Shown here: one piece after another, positions 1 through 11,600 of the stretch
Layout: every line of letters starts with the position of its first letter
Numbering within the stretch: position 1 is the first letter of the stretch
Assembly: GCA_002049455.2 (NCBI GenBank)
Contig: KV918784.1
Location: forward strand, 248,001 to 312,000
Direction: 5' to 3'
DNA: 64,000 bases
Source: Porphyra umbilicalis
Taxonomy: Eukaryota; Rhodophyta; Bangiophyceae; Bangiales; Bangiaceae
Notes under the pieces: model-generated
What the model was told of the DNA's origin: nothing
Seen by the model: only the letters and a program-made list of their open reading frames with translations
The model's database searches: none
Made by a program: the position numbers and the translations under genes

Positions 1-1150
1 AGGGTGTTCTTGTGGTGGGGTGCAGGGATTGCATGGCTCTGCGCTCTTCTTCATTTTTTCCTGCCCGCAGTTGTGCCCACCGCCCCCCTCCCCGCCGGGC
101 TTGCGGGCGAGCGCCGTTGCCTTCCCGGCCAGGCCGCAGCATCCCGTGTCTGCGCCACTCGGCGGCGGGGTGACCTCACCCCAGAGGCTGGGCCACCACC
201 GACCTGGCGCCACGTTGCGTGCCGCGCCTGGCGGGGGGAACGACGCCCCCGTCGGGCTGTCGCCGCCGCGGCGGCGGCGGGGTAGGGACAGCGAGGGGGT
301 GGGGCGGCCGCCGGGGGGCCGCCCGCCGGCAGCCGCGCAGGTGGGAGAGTGGGGCACCGCGGCGGCAGCGCTGGCGCACCCCCCAGCGCTGGCCCACCCC
401 GCCGCCGTGGACGGTGGCCAGAGGTGCGGGGGAGGGGGGGGGCACAGGTAAGGGGCAGAGGGTGCGTGGGCCCAGCCGCCAGCTGCCCCCGGTGCCCCCC
501 GCTGTGCAAGCGCCCCACGGTGCGCACCCGCGCGGCCAAGCACACGGGGGCGGCGGCCCCCGCCGCGGGCGCACCCAGTGGCGTCGTGGAGGCAAAGGAT
601 ACGCCCGGCGGGTGGACCCGTCGGGGGTGTCTGCGGCCACATTGCAGCGGTCGCAGGCGGGCGAGGGCCGACGGGGCGCGCTTAGACTTGGTGCCCCTCT
701 TGACAGATCTGGTTCTGTCCGTTGGCCGCCCCGAGCGAGCCCTCTTGCTCCGTCCGAGTGGGAATGCGCCGTAGCATACATTTATAGGCCAGCCGTCCGT
801 GTTTCGGGCGGCCCTGGCTGGCAGCACCCAGGATCCCGGACGTTTTGGCCAGCTGCGACGTCATGCAAAAAGCGTGGGCCGCCTTTTTCTCCACTCGCGG
901 CGCACCGGACGAGCGGCCCCCGTGGGCACAACGGCAGCCGTAGGGCCAGCGCTCATGCACTGGGCAATTGGAGGGGGGAGGGGGGGGGAGGGAAGGGGGA
1001 AGGGGGACGGGGGATGGGAGGACCCCAGCGGCTGCCGCGGCGACGGCCGCCAGCCGTGTCCAGACGGGGCTCCACTTGGCTCTGGGGTGTGGGGCTGGGG
1101 CGTGGCAGACCCAGCCCTGTCGCGGCGCCCGCCGCCCCCAACCCCGCCCC
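1..1150. other. GC-rich stretch, no gene recognised
   Basis: Very GC-rich sequence with open frames on both strands, as expected when stop codons are rare. None of the translations shows a domain I recognise; they are Arg/Pro/Gly/Ala-rich and overlap each other. It is the downstream flank of the minus-strand methyltransferase-like gene and may hold its 3' UTR. Confidence 0.4.
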
Positions 1151-1156
1151 CCCCTA

Positions 1157-2259
1157 CTACTCCTTTTCCCAGATCTTGACGGCGGGGTTGGTGCCCACCT
1201 GGGACACAAACTTCATCCCCACCAGCGCCTCGTGCATGGGCATTGACGGCGCCAGGTGGATGGCCGTGGCGCTCGCCTCCCCCGCTGAAAAGGGGCTGTT
1301 TTCGTACAGCCGCCCCCCCACCCGCAGCAGCCCCACCAGGTGCCGGGCGGTCGTGTGGTAGTCGGGGATGTGTTCAAAAACGTCCATGGCGAGGACGGCG
1401 CCCAGGGGCTCGGGGATGCTCCCCCCCGCCGACAAGCACTGGACGGGGTCAAAGTGGTAGCCGCCGCCGCCGCCGCCACCCCCCCCACCCCCTCGCCCGC
1501 GTACGGGCGCACAAACCGCACCAGCCCGTCCAGGCCGTGGCGGGTGACGCGGAAGCGGGCAAACTCCGCCTCTGCCATCCCCATTCCGAAATACACCACC
1601 CGCACCCCCGCCGCCGCCAGCGCCACCGTCGTGGACCCCACTCCCCCCGAATAGTCCAGCACCGGGCCCGAGGCGGGGCCCAGCCGCAGCGCCCGCAGGT
1701 CCAGCGCCGGGTGCACGGCATTTGCCCACAGGTACCCGACGCTGGTGCGGTAGTAGAGGGCCAGCTCGGCGGCGCTGGCTGGGGCGGCAAAGGCGTGCTC
1801 GGACGAAAAGTGGTGCTGCCGCTCCCGCCGCAGCCGCGGCCGCAGCTCTCCTGGGGACAGGCCGGTAAAGGCGGCCAGGTCGGCGGCAACGTCGCCCAGC
1901 GCCCGCGCCAGGCCCGGCCCGTCGGCGGGGACCATTGGGTCGGGGGGGGGCCACGGGAGGACGAGCACCGAGCCGTTGGTGGTGCACGCCGCCGCCGTCG
2001 GGCAGGCGGCGGTGGCAGCGGCGGCGGCAGCGGCAGCGGCGGCGGCGGCGTCGGTAGCGGCGGCGGCGGCGTCGGTGGCGACCGCGGCGGGCGCCACCAC
2101 CCCCGCCGTCCGCTCCGAGACGGGGGGGGGAGGGAGGGGGGGGCGGCCCAGCGGGGGGGGGGGGAGCAGGAGGATGGCCCCGACGCCCAGGGCAAAGCCC
2201 ATGGCAATCAGCACCAGCGGCTGCAGCGCCCCAATCAGGGGCCGCCGGGGGCTGACCAT
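1157..2259 (-). CDS. membrane-anchored SAM-dependent methyltransferase-like protein, one frameshift
   Basis: From the ATG at 2259 the protein has a short basic N-terminus and one hydrophobic segment at about residues 8-33, then a low-complexity Ala-rich linker (50-90). Near residues 200-211 it reads VLDYSGGVGSTT, which resembles the glycine-rich SAM-binding loop (motif I) of class I methyltransferases. After a frame change the downstream frame reads AMDVFEHIPDYHTTARHLVGL, like the later acidic and LRVGG segments of that fold, and ends in KIWEKE at a TAG. The two halves meet near 1450-1500 in runs of C, so a length error or slippage is likely; a short intron is possible. A single-pass type II membrane topology is inferred. 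The substrate cannot be told from sequence. An upstream ATG at 2388 would add a Pro-rich leader; I prefer 2259 because the hydrophobic segment follows directly. Confidence 0.62.
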
Positions 2260-2399
2260 GCCGCCAAGCGCACGTTGGGGGAGCGAGGGGGAGGGAGGGG
2301 GGGGGGGGGCGCCAGGGCGTAAGGGGCGACTTGGGGGGGTGGGCAGGGCGCCAGAGGCAGGACGGATGGGAGGGGGGGGGGGAGGCACGGGGTAAGGGC

Positions 2400-3156
2400 A
2401 GGGGGCACAGGGTTAGGAGGGGGATTCGGCGAAGAGGAGGGGGGAAGAAAGGGGCGGGGGGGAGGCGCCACGTCGGTCGATACGCCCCCAGCCGCGGCCG
2501 GTGGGGCCCGTCCCCTCCCCCCCGCCCACGGCGACGGCCGCCGCCCCTTTTACCCCCAACCCGGCGGGCCCGCGCCCAGCGGCCGGGCGTCGAGGAGGGG
2601 ACGTCCCCCCCCCCCACGACACGTGGGCGGAGCGCGGTGGCGGACGGAGCGCAGTGGCGCGGAGCGCGGTGGCGGGGGGAGCGCGTTGGCGGGGGGGCGT
2701 GAGGGGGGGCGGGGGGTGGGGGGGGGAGGGGGGGGCAGGGGGGGCGACAGGGGGGCTCTGGGCCGATGGGCGGCACCCCCACCCCTCGCTGCGGGCATTG
2801 TTCGGCGCACCCCTCCCCACGCATGGCCCCCCCCCCTTCCCCCCCTCACGCAGGAGGGTGGCTGGGGGTGGCCGCGCGAGAGGAGGAGGCGGCCGGGGAT
2901 CGCCCCGCGTCGTGCGCTCCCCCCGCCGGCGGCCGCGAGGGGGATATGGAGCCGCCTTTTCCGCTGCTGCGCCGTTTCCCTCACTGTGCAGTCCACAGAC
3001 ACGTGACGCGCTGGCTCTTGACACAGAGCCGTCGCCCGGCGTGTGCTCATTCGACTCACCCCTTTATTAGACATGCTTCTATGCTGCTGTCGGAACACGT
3101 GGCGTTTTACCCCCGGATGGCAAACGTTGATTGTCGCAAAGGGTGGGCCGAATTCC
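2400..3156. other. G-run-rich flank, no gene recognised
   Basis: Upstream flank of the methyltransferase-like gene. The first 400 bases hold long G runs and GGCGGGGG-type repeats. From about 2950 the composition becomes balanced and leads into a dispersed repeat. No conserved protein is visible on either strand. Confidence 0.4.
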
Positions 3157-3772
3157 CTGGCCTTTAGGACAGGGTGCTCTCAAAGTGTAGTGATGCACAC
3201 ATATACTTAGATCACGGGACTTGCTCTCCGTTTCAGAGGTGGCAGTCTGCATTCAAGTCCTCAGGGATCTGAGGGCGTGTCGACGTTGGAAGGGCCGCGA
3301 TGACGCTAAAAGCGAATAGAGTTACGTGGCTGAGAAGGACTGTCCTGCCACAAGGGTCACAGAGCCCGGACGGTGCCTGCCCCCCTACCACCCCCGAGTT
3401 GGGCGCGGCGACCGCGCGCAGCGACTACGGGGGTTGAACGCGCCCGCGATGACCCGCGGGTGATCGTACCTGCGCGCCGGCTTCCGTTGCGGCGGCCCGT
3501 CGGCCTGCCATCTAGCGGCGCGATTACAGGTGCGCTGCGCGGCGGAGTGAAGGCCCCTCCCGTCGGCGTCGCGCGACGCTGGCGAGCCGCCGCCGCTGCG
3601 GTGCCGGCGGCGGCACCCTTTTCCCCGCCCCACGTTTCCCCCGCCACGGCAACGTGGCTGTACGTGCCCCCGTGCGCGCTCGCGGCTATGGAGTCGGCCG
3701 GCGTGCCCGGTGTCGATGCGTCGCCAAGCGCGCCACCGCCCTGAAGGCAAGGGTATTGCACGCACGTGCCTG
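3157..3772 (-). repeat. dispersed repeat family R1, copy 1 (inverted relative to copy 2 at 53.9 kb)
   Basis: Read on the minus strand this matches 53914-54627 almost throughout. It starts near GATTCCAGGCACGTGCGTGC, passes through a GC-rich core and ends in CCTAAAGGCCAGGGA. Homology stops abruptly on both sides, so these are true element borders. Subterminal CCCTGGCCTT motifs occur near both ends in opposite orientation, which hints at a DNA transposon or MITE, but no clear TSD was found. A 134-aa open frame inside is Ala/Gly-rich and is not conserved convincingly. Confidence 0.7.
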
Positions 3773-3834
3773 GAATCTTTCAAAGTATTGACTGTCGGCT
3801 AGATCAGGACCGCATCATGGTTGCTGGCGAGTAG

Positions 3835-3945
3835 GGTTGTGCATCACGCCCCTTTTTGAGTGGCGGGGTGGGCGATGCACGCCTAATCACGCCCTTCTGC
3901 ACGCCTTCAACATTGGCACGCCCCTCTCACGCCCCTAATGTAGCC
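3835..3945 (+). repeat. short dispersed repeat R2, copy 1
   Basis: About 100 bases starting GGTTGTGCATCACGCCCC are closely repeated at 57591-57700. The first 45 bases form an imperfect hairpin between GTGCATCACGCCC and GGGCGATGCAC. There is no coding potential. The class is unknown. Confidence 0.6.
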
Positions 3946-3949
3946 CCGA

Positions 3950-4438
3950 TGTTTTGACACTTTCTTGATAGGCGATTCAAAGTACCCAATACTCTTGCAA
4001 TTCGGATGGTTCAAAGGACCACAAGAATGCCAGAAAACATGGAGGAAACAGCTGCATGCGATACACTCTCTTGGCCTCTGTCACTCTGCCTCAAAGATAC
4101 TTTGCAGCATCAAGGGACGTCGGCTCGCCTTGCCTCCACCGGCCGCCCCACCGCCCGCAGTCCCACCCATCTAGCCGCGCACAAAGCCAGAGCAGATGGT
4201 CATCAAATCATTCTCGGTCATGGCCGCCGGGGCGTCCTCGTCGCTGGGACGACCAACGTCCTGTCAAGGGACACCGGCGCCAGCCGTGGCGCATCGGGCG
4301 ACCTTCTCGTTCAGGAGGCGCGTAGTGTTGGACTGTGATGCTCGTCGCCGACTCCACTGGCAGTTCGCGGATGGATGATGGTCGGTGACCCCTATGGAAC
4401 CCCACATGGTACATTTGCAAGACGTGGTCAAGTTGCAC
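3950..4438. other. no gene recognised
   Basis: Balanced-composition sequence between repeat R2 and the left end of the copia element. Short open frames occur but none has a recognisable domain. It may contain the undetected start of the copia LTR. Confidence 0.35.
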
Positions 4439-4664
4439 ACATTCGTGTTGGGTCATCTTGGGGCGTTACTTTTGGCATGTTTTGGATTTGATCTTCGCTT
4501 TGCTCTAGTGGCTTTTGATTTGGTGAGTGGATCGATTTGGAGCGCGGGCGTGGGCGTCGGTGTGGGCGCGAGAGGAGGAAGCAGTTGGGCCGGTGGGGAC
4601 TGTTTGAGAGATGCTCTCGGTTGGGAGAGGCGGGCGAACCTTAGGACAACCAACAAAGCACGTT

Positions 4665-4743
4665 CGCACACACACACACAAGCTCAAGCCACTCAACCAC
4701 TTCACCGTGGTCCCCCAACCCCTATCCCCACTGCGTTTCAACA
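4665..4743 (+). repeat. Ty1/copia left LTR, 3' part
   Basis: A block beginning in a CA repeat and ending in TGCGTTTCAACA is repeated nearly identically at 7415-7489, at the other end of the copia internal region. This is the arrangement of two LTRs. Only the last 75-80 bases are shared because the right copy is truncated, so the true left edge of this LTR cannot be fixed. Confidence 0.7.
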
Positions 4744-4761
4744 GGTTATGGGCCCAGAGCC
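4744..4761 (+). promoter_or_regulatory. candidate primer-binding site of the copia element
   Basis: The bases directly after the LTR read GGTTATGGGCCCAGAGCC. Position and sequence resemble the tRNA-Met-type primer sites of copia elements. This is inference; the matching tRNA of the host is not in the window. Confidence 0.4.
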
Positions 4762-4925
4762 GGGGCTGTGACAAGAGCAAGGTGTGCCGGCTGGTGTCGC
4801 GGCGGTCGCGGCAAGCGCGAAGAGGACGAGGTCAAGGTGGTTCAAGGACGTGACGGTCAAGGCGCACGGCTCTGCAAGGTCGGGCGCTACGACAAGAAGA
4901 CATCATGGACTGAGGCGCTGCCGGC

Positions 4926-7190
4926 ATGGGCGGCATTAAAATCGACAGGTTGACGGACACGAACTTCCACGAGTGGCGTCAGCGCATTAAGATGGTCCTC
5001 GCGCTGCGCGACCTGGACGATATGCTTGATGAAGACGGCAAGCCGACGGACGCGGAGACCCGCGAGTTGGCGGTGTGGAAGCGTTGAGACACGAAGGCGA
5101 GCGCCATCATCGGGCTCAACCTTGGGTCTGAGCAGCTCGAGCACGTGTCGGGCTGCAAGACGACGGCGGTAATGTGGTCGACGCTGCAAGGTGTCTTCCA
5201 GCGCAAGAGTTTGATGAACAACATGAAGGCACGACGCGAGTTCTACACCGTCGAAATGACCGTCGGCGAGGGCATTCTGGGCTACATCAACCGCGTGCGC
5301 AACCTCGGCGAGAACCTCAAGGCCATGGGCGGCGAGGTGACGGAGATGGACGTTGCCATGAGCGTCCTCAACGGGCTGACGTCCAAGTACGAGAACCTGC
5401 TGGTGGCTCTCGACGCGAAGGGCGAGGACGAGCTGAGCCTCGACTTTGTCAAGAGCCGCTTGCTTCAGGAGGAGCGGCGGCAGGCGGACAAGTCACCGGC
5501 GACGAAGCGCATCGGCGACATGGTACTCGTCGGCGCCAACTATCGAGGTCAAGGCCGCCGTGGTGACCTCTCCAAAATCGAGTGCTACTACTGCCATACG
5601 TTTGGGCACATCTCTCGCGATTGCCCAGAGCTCAAGGCCAAGAAGCAGAGAGAGGACAAGGTGGCCGCGATTGCGGCTGACGGTGATAGCGACAGCGACG
5701 ACGCCATCTGTCTGGTGGGCAATGCAGCTGACACCGATGACATCTCCAAGTCGTGGCTTGTCGACTCTGAGGCGTCTGCACACATGTGCTGGATGTGCGG
5801 GTGCTTCGACGACTACCATACGACCACGGGACGGAGCGTCACCATGGGTGACAAGGGGTCCGTAGCCACGGCGGGCGTCGGAACCGTCGTGCTCAATGTC
5901 ATCGTTCACGGCAAGACGCGCAAGATCAAGTTGGAGAAGGTACTCCATGTTCCTACAATGGGCTTCGACCTCATGTCGGTCGGCATCATGGAGGAGCGTG
6001 GTGCGGAAGTGTCATTCAAGGGCGGTAAGACGATCATTAAGATTAGCGACAAGGTCGCTGCGTGCGGCACGCGGAAGAGCGGGCTCTACCACCTGGACAT
6101 GGCCCCACTGTCGGATATTGCTGCGGTGGCCTCTCTTCAGCTCTGGCATGAGCGCCTTGGGCACGTCAACATGGCTGGCGTTAAGCGGATGATCAAGAAC
6201 AAGGATATTGACGGACTCAAGTGCTCTTCCATGGCGGTCAAGGACGTCTGCGAGCCGTGCGTGTATCGAAAGGCGACTACGACGCTTATGCCTAGTGCAA
6301 GAGGAGGTCGAGTGACTAAGCGCCTGCAGCTCGTGCACTCGGACCTGGGCGGGCCAATGTCGGAGCCGTCGCGTGGCGGTGCGCTCTACTTCGGCACCTT
6401 CACCGACGACTTCTCCCGCTGAACCGACGTGGTCTTCCTGCAGAAGAAGAGCGATCTGCTCTCTGAGTACAAGAAGTGGCTGACCATGGCCCAGCTGCAC
6501 ACGGGAACAAAGATCCAGATCCTACGATCCGACAATGGCGGCGAGTACGTGTCGAACGCATTCAAGGCTCTTCACGATGAGAACGGCACGACGCACCAGA
6601 CCACGGTGCCCGACACGCCGCAGCAGAACGGAGTTGCTGAGCGGCTCAACCGAGTTCTCGTGGAGATGGCTCGCACCATGATGCGACACAATGACGTCGA
6701 TCTGGATCTTTGGGCGGGTACCATCAAGACGGCGGTGTACATCAAGAACCGCGTCACCAGCCGGGCGCTTCCAGTCGGCAAGACGCCTTTTGAGCTGTGG
6801 ACCGGGAATAAGCCCAACGTAAGCCACATGCGGGTGTTTGGGTCGACATGCTGGGTGGTGCTGCACAAGAGTCACATCGGCGGCAAGTTTGGCGACAAGG
6901 CGGCGAAGGGCGTCTTCTTAGGCTATCCCGACGGCAGAAAGGCGTACAAGGTCATCCTCGACGACGGCAAGGTCGTCAAGGCACGACGCGTTGTGTTTGC
7001 CGAAACGAACGTAAGCGAGGTCGCAGAAGCTGCGGAGGAGCTTCCCGAAGACGAAGTTGTCGAAGTCCAGACGGGCTTGCGTTCTGCAAGCGACGGCGAA
7101 GACGTCGATGCTGACAATGACGACAAGGATTACAAGCAAGACAATGGATCTGACAAGTTCGCGGACGACAATCAGGGGTTGTCAGGATAA
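4926..7190 (+). pseudogene. Ty1/copia gag-protease-integrase polyprotein, RT/RNase H missing, nonsense mutations
   Basis: From ATG 4926 the frame begins MGGIKIDRLTDTNFHEWRQR, a typical copia Gag start. It carries a CCHC zinc knuckle (CYYCHTFGHISRDC, near 5584), a protease region, a GAG-pre-integrase HHCC region (WHERLGHVN...CEPC) and a DDE integrase (HSDLGGPM, RSDNGGEY, NGVAERLN). The canonical protease triad context DSGAS reads DSEAS here. An in-frame TGA lies at 5085-5087 and another at 6420-6422, where DDFSR is expected to be followed by Trp. The integrase C-terminal part ends near 7172, and the reverse transcriptase and RNase H domains are absent. The last codons run into a hAT-like insertion. 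The element cannot be autonomous. Confidence 0.9.
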
Positions 7191-7414
7191 ATATCCGATA
7201 TCCGGGGCTACTGTAATTGCAAACAAAACGACTACATCCGACATCATATTGCCCGAGCAGCTCAGGATATTGACATTGTGGCGTCCTGGGCATCTCATAG
7301 GTGGTCTTTTTTTCTTCAATGGACAATCATGGACGAATATTCTGCGACATATTCTGGATTATATCCGTATTCTGGCCGGGATACGGCAAAAAACCCGTAT
7401 TCTGACAACCCCTG
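7173..7414. mobile_element. hAT-like MITE in the copia remnant
   Basis: The 242-bp unit has terminal inverted repeats: CAGGGGTTGTCAGGATA on the left and the complement of CAGGGGTTGTCAGAATA on the right. It is AT-rich with repeated ATATCC/GGATAT motifs. CAGGG-type ends are characteristic of hAT transposons. The flanking 8 bases (ACGACAAT and ACACACAC) do not match, so a deletion on one side is likely; this fits the loss of the copia RT region at this junction. Confidence 0.7.
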
Positions 7415-7489
7415 ACACACACACAAGCTCAAGCCACTCAACCACTTCACCGTGGTCCCCCAACCCCTATCCCCACTGCGTTTTCAACA
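7415..7489 (+). repeat. Ty1/copia right LTR remnant
   Basis: This is a near-identical copy of 4665-4743. It abuts the hAT-like unit on the left and LINE copy D coding sequence on the right, beginning AATTCCGCCTCGACC. The other flank of the copia element is not LINE sequence, so the D junction is a rearrangement or D lost the rest of its 3' part. Confidence 0.75.
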
Positions 7490-8642
7490 AATTCCGCCTC
7501 GACCGTCGTGGTGGTGGCGGAGGCCGACAACGCCGGCGGGAACAGGCCGCGCGCCTTGTCCCAAATCACAGAGGTCTGGAGGGCGAGCGGCTGGGCCCGA
7601 AGCGCGCGGGCGGCGGCGCTGAGCCGGCCCTCGCGAGAGAGGCGCAGCGCGCGGTGCTGCGATGAAGACGGCTTTGCCGCGCGCTGCCCCGCCCGCCGTA
7701 CCACCGCCGGTGTCTCGCCAACCGGCCGCCGCCACCCGGGCCGCCGCGCGGCGATCAAGTCGCCGCGCAATACCACCGCGGCACGCTCGGCGTGCATCAG
7801 CGGCGGGCGCGGCCGATCGAGCTCGTCGGCGGGCGCGCGCGCGGGGGAGTGCAATAGCAGCGAAGGAAGTAGCAACGGCCACAACAACGCGCGGGCGTGC
7901 TCAGGCTCGCGGCGAACCCAGTCCAAGGCGTCCACCGCGAGCACCCGCCACGCCTCAAGCAACGCGGACGGCATATGTTTGGCCGTCCGCGCCCCAGATG
8001 CCACCATTGGCGCCCAGCCCGCGTCCGCCGGGGCGACGCGCTGCAGAAATGCAGAACGCGCCGCCACCGAGGCGCTGTAGTCGGCCGCGAAAAGGTCGGC
8101 TGCGTCCGCCGCGTCGTCGGCGGGCGCGGCACCACGAGCCGCCGCTGGAGCGGCAGCAGCGCGCGAGCGCTGGCTGCGCGGGTTGCCCCGGCAGAGTGCC
8201 TCGTGGGCAGAGAGGGAGCTCCGGCCACGAGGCCCACGTGCCGAGCGGTATGCCCGCTGGCACCAGCGACACCCCGCCACACCGTACAGCGCGGCCGCCA
8301 ACGGCGGCAGGTCCTCCTCCCCCACGACGTGGGCGCGCGCCAGATTCTCGTAGCCCCGCTTCGACCGCACGCCATCTGGCAGCACGACGTTGCAACCCTT
8401 TGCAGGGCACGTATGCGGTCCTGTATCCGCCGCTGTGGGGTCGCCGACCCTGCCGCCGCCGCCGCCGCGCTCCCAGCCGGCAACTCGCCGCCGCTGGACG
8501 GCGGCCTGTCGGCCGCGGCGCCCCCGGGTGCCCGCCCGGCGCTCGCCGGGCGGTCGCGTCCCCCCCCCTCGGACGAGGACACCGTGAGGGAAGGCACCGT
8601 GCCCTCGCCCGCGCCCGCGTCAGTGCCGTGGGTGTCACTCAT
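7490..8642 (-). pseudogene. LINE D ORF2 fragment (N-terminal zinc fingers only)
   Basis: It starts at ATG 8642, which overlaps the ORF1 stop as ATGAGTGA. After a frame change near 8400 the frame shows the second finger CRWC...HEALC and a region matching copy B up to LFPPALSASATTTTVEAEF. It ends at the copia LTR, before the RT domain. Compared with B it lacks most of the protein. At least one frameshift lies between the start and the first finger. Confidence 0.8.
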
Positions 8643-11600
8643 GACGACCCTTGTCGCTGACGCGGGCCGCAGCGCCCGGGCGGTGAGTCCGGAGCGACGC
8701 GGGGATGGCCGAAGAGCGGGCGCGGGTGTTCGTTCTCGTCGCGGTCGGGCCGCCGGTGGACACCGCCGGCGGTACCGACGCCGATGGGGGCGCGCCAGGC
8801 AGGCGGTGCCGCTTGGCGGACGGCGCGGACGGCGTTGGCGACGCCGGGCGCGGCCGCACAGCGGCACGGGCCGCGCGCGTGCGCTGGCCGGCCGGCCTGC
8901 TCGGCGATACTGGCGGCGCGCCAAGTCGTGCCACGGCGGGGGCGACGGTTCGGCGCCACGGCGACCCCCGCGACCGAGACGGCGGGGTGCCGGTACCCGC
9001 CGCCGACGAGACACGGAGAGCGGTGCGGCTCTTGCGCCCCCCCCCCGGGGACGGAAGAGGCACCGCAGCCGCCGCTGCGGTCACCGCGCACGCCGCCGCG
9101 GAAGGCGTGCGGTTCCCTTGCGGTGGGGGCGGCCACACGCCCCCAGCAACTGCAGGCACCGCGGGCGATGCCAGGGGGCCGCAGGGGACACCTCGGCGGC
9201 GTCGGCGGCGACCAGATCCAGCCGCTCCTGGCCACGCGAACAGCGCCGGCGGGCCGGGTGCGGCGGGCATCGCGCCCAGCAGCCGTCGCATCCCCGGGGA
9301 GCAGCTGGCATCCCCCGCCAGCGCCGGGTCCATAGCGATCGGCAGCGGCGCGGGCTTGGGCGGCGGCGAGGACTGCGGCGACGCCGAAGACAGCGACGAC
9401 GTCGTGTCAGCCGAAGTCGATGTCGACGCCGACGACGACGTCGACGTCGAAGCCGACGTTGACGTGGACAAGGAAGAAGCATACAACGTCGGGGGGAGGG
9501 GGGGGGGGGGGACGTGGCCGTCGGCGCCACCGGAGTCGACGACGCGGCCGACGTCGACAAAGACGCCGACGTTGACGTAGACGCTGATGTAGACGTCAGC
9601 ATTGGCGCCTTCACCGCCGAGAGCGACGTGCTTCCGGCGCGCGAGTCCCCGCCGCGAGCCCCAACCGCGCTCGGAGGCAGCGGCGAGCGCGCAAGGGCCG
9701 CAGCAGACGCGACAGAGTCAGCACAGGCGGCAGCAGCAGCGGCCGCTGATGGTGGCGGCGACGACGAGTACTGTCGAGGGGAAGCCCACGACGACGTTGG
9801 TGACGCCGTGGACCCGGTCGCAGGCCGGGCCGCACGCTTCTTCACCGCGTTCAGAGCCGGCGGGGAGCGTGCGCGGGTCCGGGATAGCCGGGCCATGGGG
9901 GCGGCGCTGGCGTCAGACGCCGAAAACGGCAAATTTGCCACGTCGGAAGCGCCGGCGACAGTGGCCGACGTCGTCGACGTGACCGTCCTGCTCGCGGCCA
10001 CCAAAGCCAGCGCAGCCGACATCGGCGGCCGCGGCATTGCTGCACGTGGTTGGCCAGTGTCGAGAACGCCCGCTCGGCCGACCAAATACTGCGGGTGGCT
10101 TACACCACCCGCCGGCCGGGCCGCCACGCCGGCGGCCGCGCCACGCAATCGCGTGTCGGCGCCGCTCGGGGACGTGATGGTGGCGACCGGCCCCCCTGCG
10201 TGCGCTGCAAGAATGCCCTGGATGTGAGCATGCAGCGCCGCACGCAAGTGGGGGGGCATGGCTGCCCGCCCGAGCAGCTGCCCCAGCTTGGCGGTCAGGC
10301 GGCGGCGGCAGTACGCCGCCGCAACTTCCGCGGCGAGCGCGCCACCGCCAAGTGCTCGGCGGCGCGCCGCGCCCAGCAGCGCCGGCGACCACGGGTCGGC
10401 GACCGGCAGCAGGCGCAGCACCGTCGCCGCGCACCCGCGACCGACTGCGGCGCGAATCGCTGGCGCCGCGTCGGCGACCAGCGTGACGGCGGTCGTCGTG
10501 CCGAAGCGGTCGGCGTCCACAAAAGCGTGGACGCCGACCCCCGTGACGTCGACCAGCAGCGCCCGAAGGTGGTGCTGGCGGACGTCGCGGGACACCCCCG
10601 AGACATACACTGTCTCGAGGGTGAGCGTCGGGGGCGGCCGTGTCCGCCGCCGAGAAAGTTCCGCGGCGGCGGCGGCGGCGCGCATGTCCGCGTCGACGGA
10701 GCCGTTGGCGACCCACGCCGACGGCCCGACACGCGACGCCCGGGCGACACCGCCCGCAACCCCGCCGGTAGCAGCAGGCGAGGCACGAGCCCCGCCCCCC
10801 CCGCGACGACCACCCCGCAACACAGCACCGAGACACCTCCCCCCCCGCGCACCACCGTTGCCGCCGTCCTTGTCCGCGGCCGCCGCCGCGGCGCCGTCCT
10901 TGTCCCCGCGCTCGGTCGAAAATTTTCCGCCCTCGCGGCCGTCGGGACGGTCGTCGCCGTCGTCAGCGTCATGCTCGCCGGCCGATTGGCCGGCGGCGAT
11001 AGGGCGGTCCAGATCGGGGTCGGGGTGGGATCGGCGGGCCCCGCCGACAGAGCCTTGCACGAGCGGGGGGGGAGCGGCAGGCTGGTCAACGCCTACCCCC
11101 CTCCCCCGCCGAGCATCTCTCCGACGGCGGGGCCGCACCAGGGTCCACACGCCAGCGAGGTTTCCCGAGGCGGTGGTACCTGGAGGGTGGCCTCCCACCT
11201 GTGCAGCAGATCCGGGGTTGGTGGGGTCGCCGGGCTGGTCAGCGCCCGGCTGTACCCCACTCCCCCCCCGGCACGTAGCCACACCAGCGATGCCCCCCCC
11301 AAACGCCACCCCCGCAGGTCCCCCCGCGGGTGCGGCCCCTTCGGCGGCAGGAGTGACGCGTGCGACGCGGCCGCCTGCCGGTGGGGGGTGGGTTGGGGAC
11401 GCGGTACCCCCGCGCGCTGCCACACGCGGCGGTAAGTACCGGCCCCCTCCACCCAGAGCCCCTCCGGAAGAGCCACGCCCCACAGCCACCCCCGCCGCAC
11501 CATCCCCCCCCCCCCCAACAGACCGCCCGCACAAAGAAAGATCGCCACAAGGGCGAGAAGAGGAAGCACATGCCCCTCCCGCACGCGAAGACAAAGCACC

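Noticed and set aside
219-1361. 380-codon plus-strand open frame
   Set aside because: Arg/Pro/Gly-rich shadow frame over GC-rich DNA that runs antisense into the methyltransferase gene; no domain.
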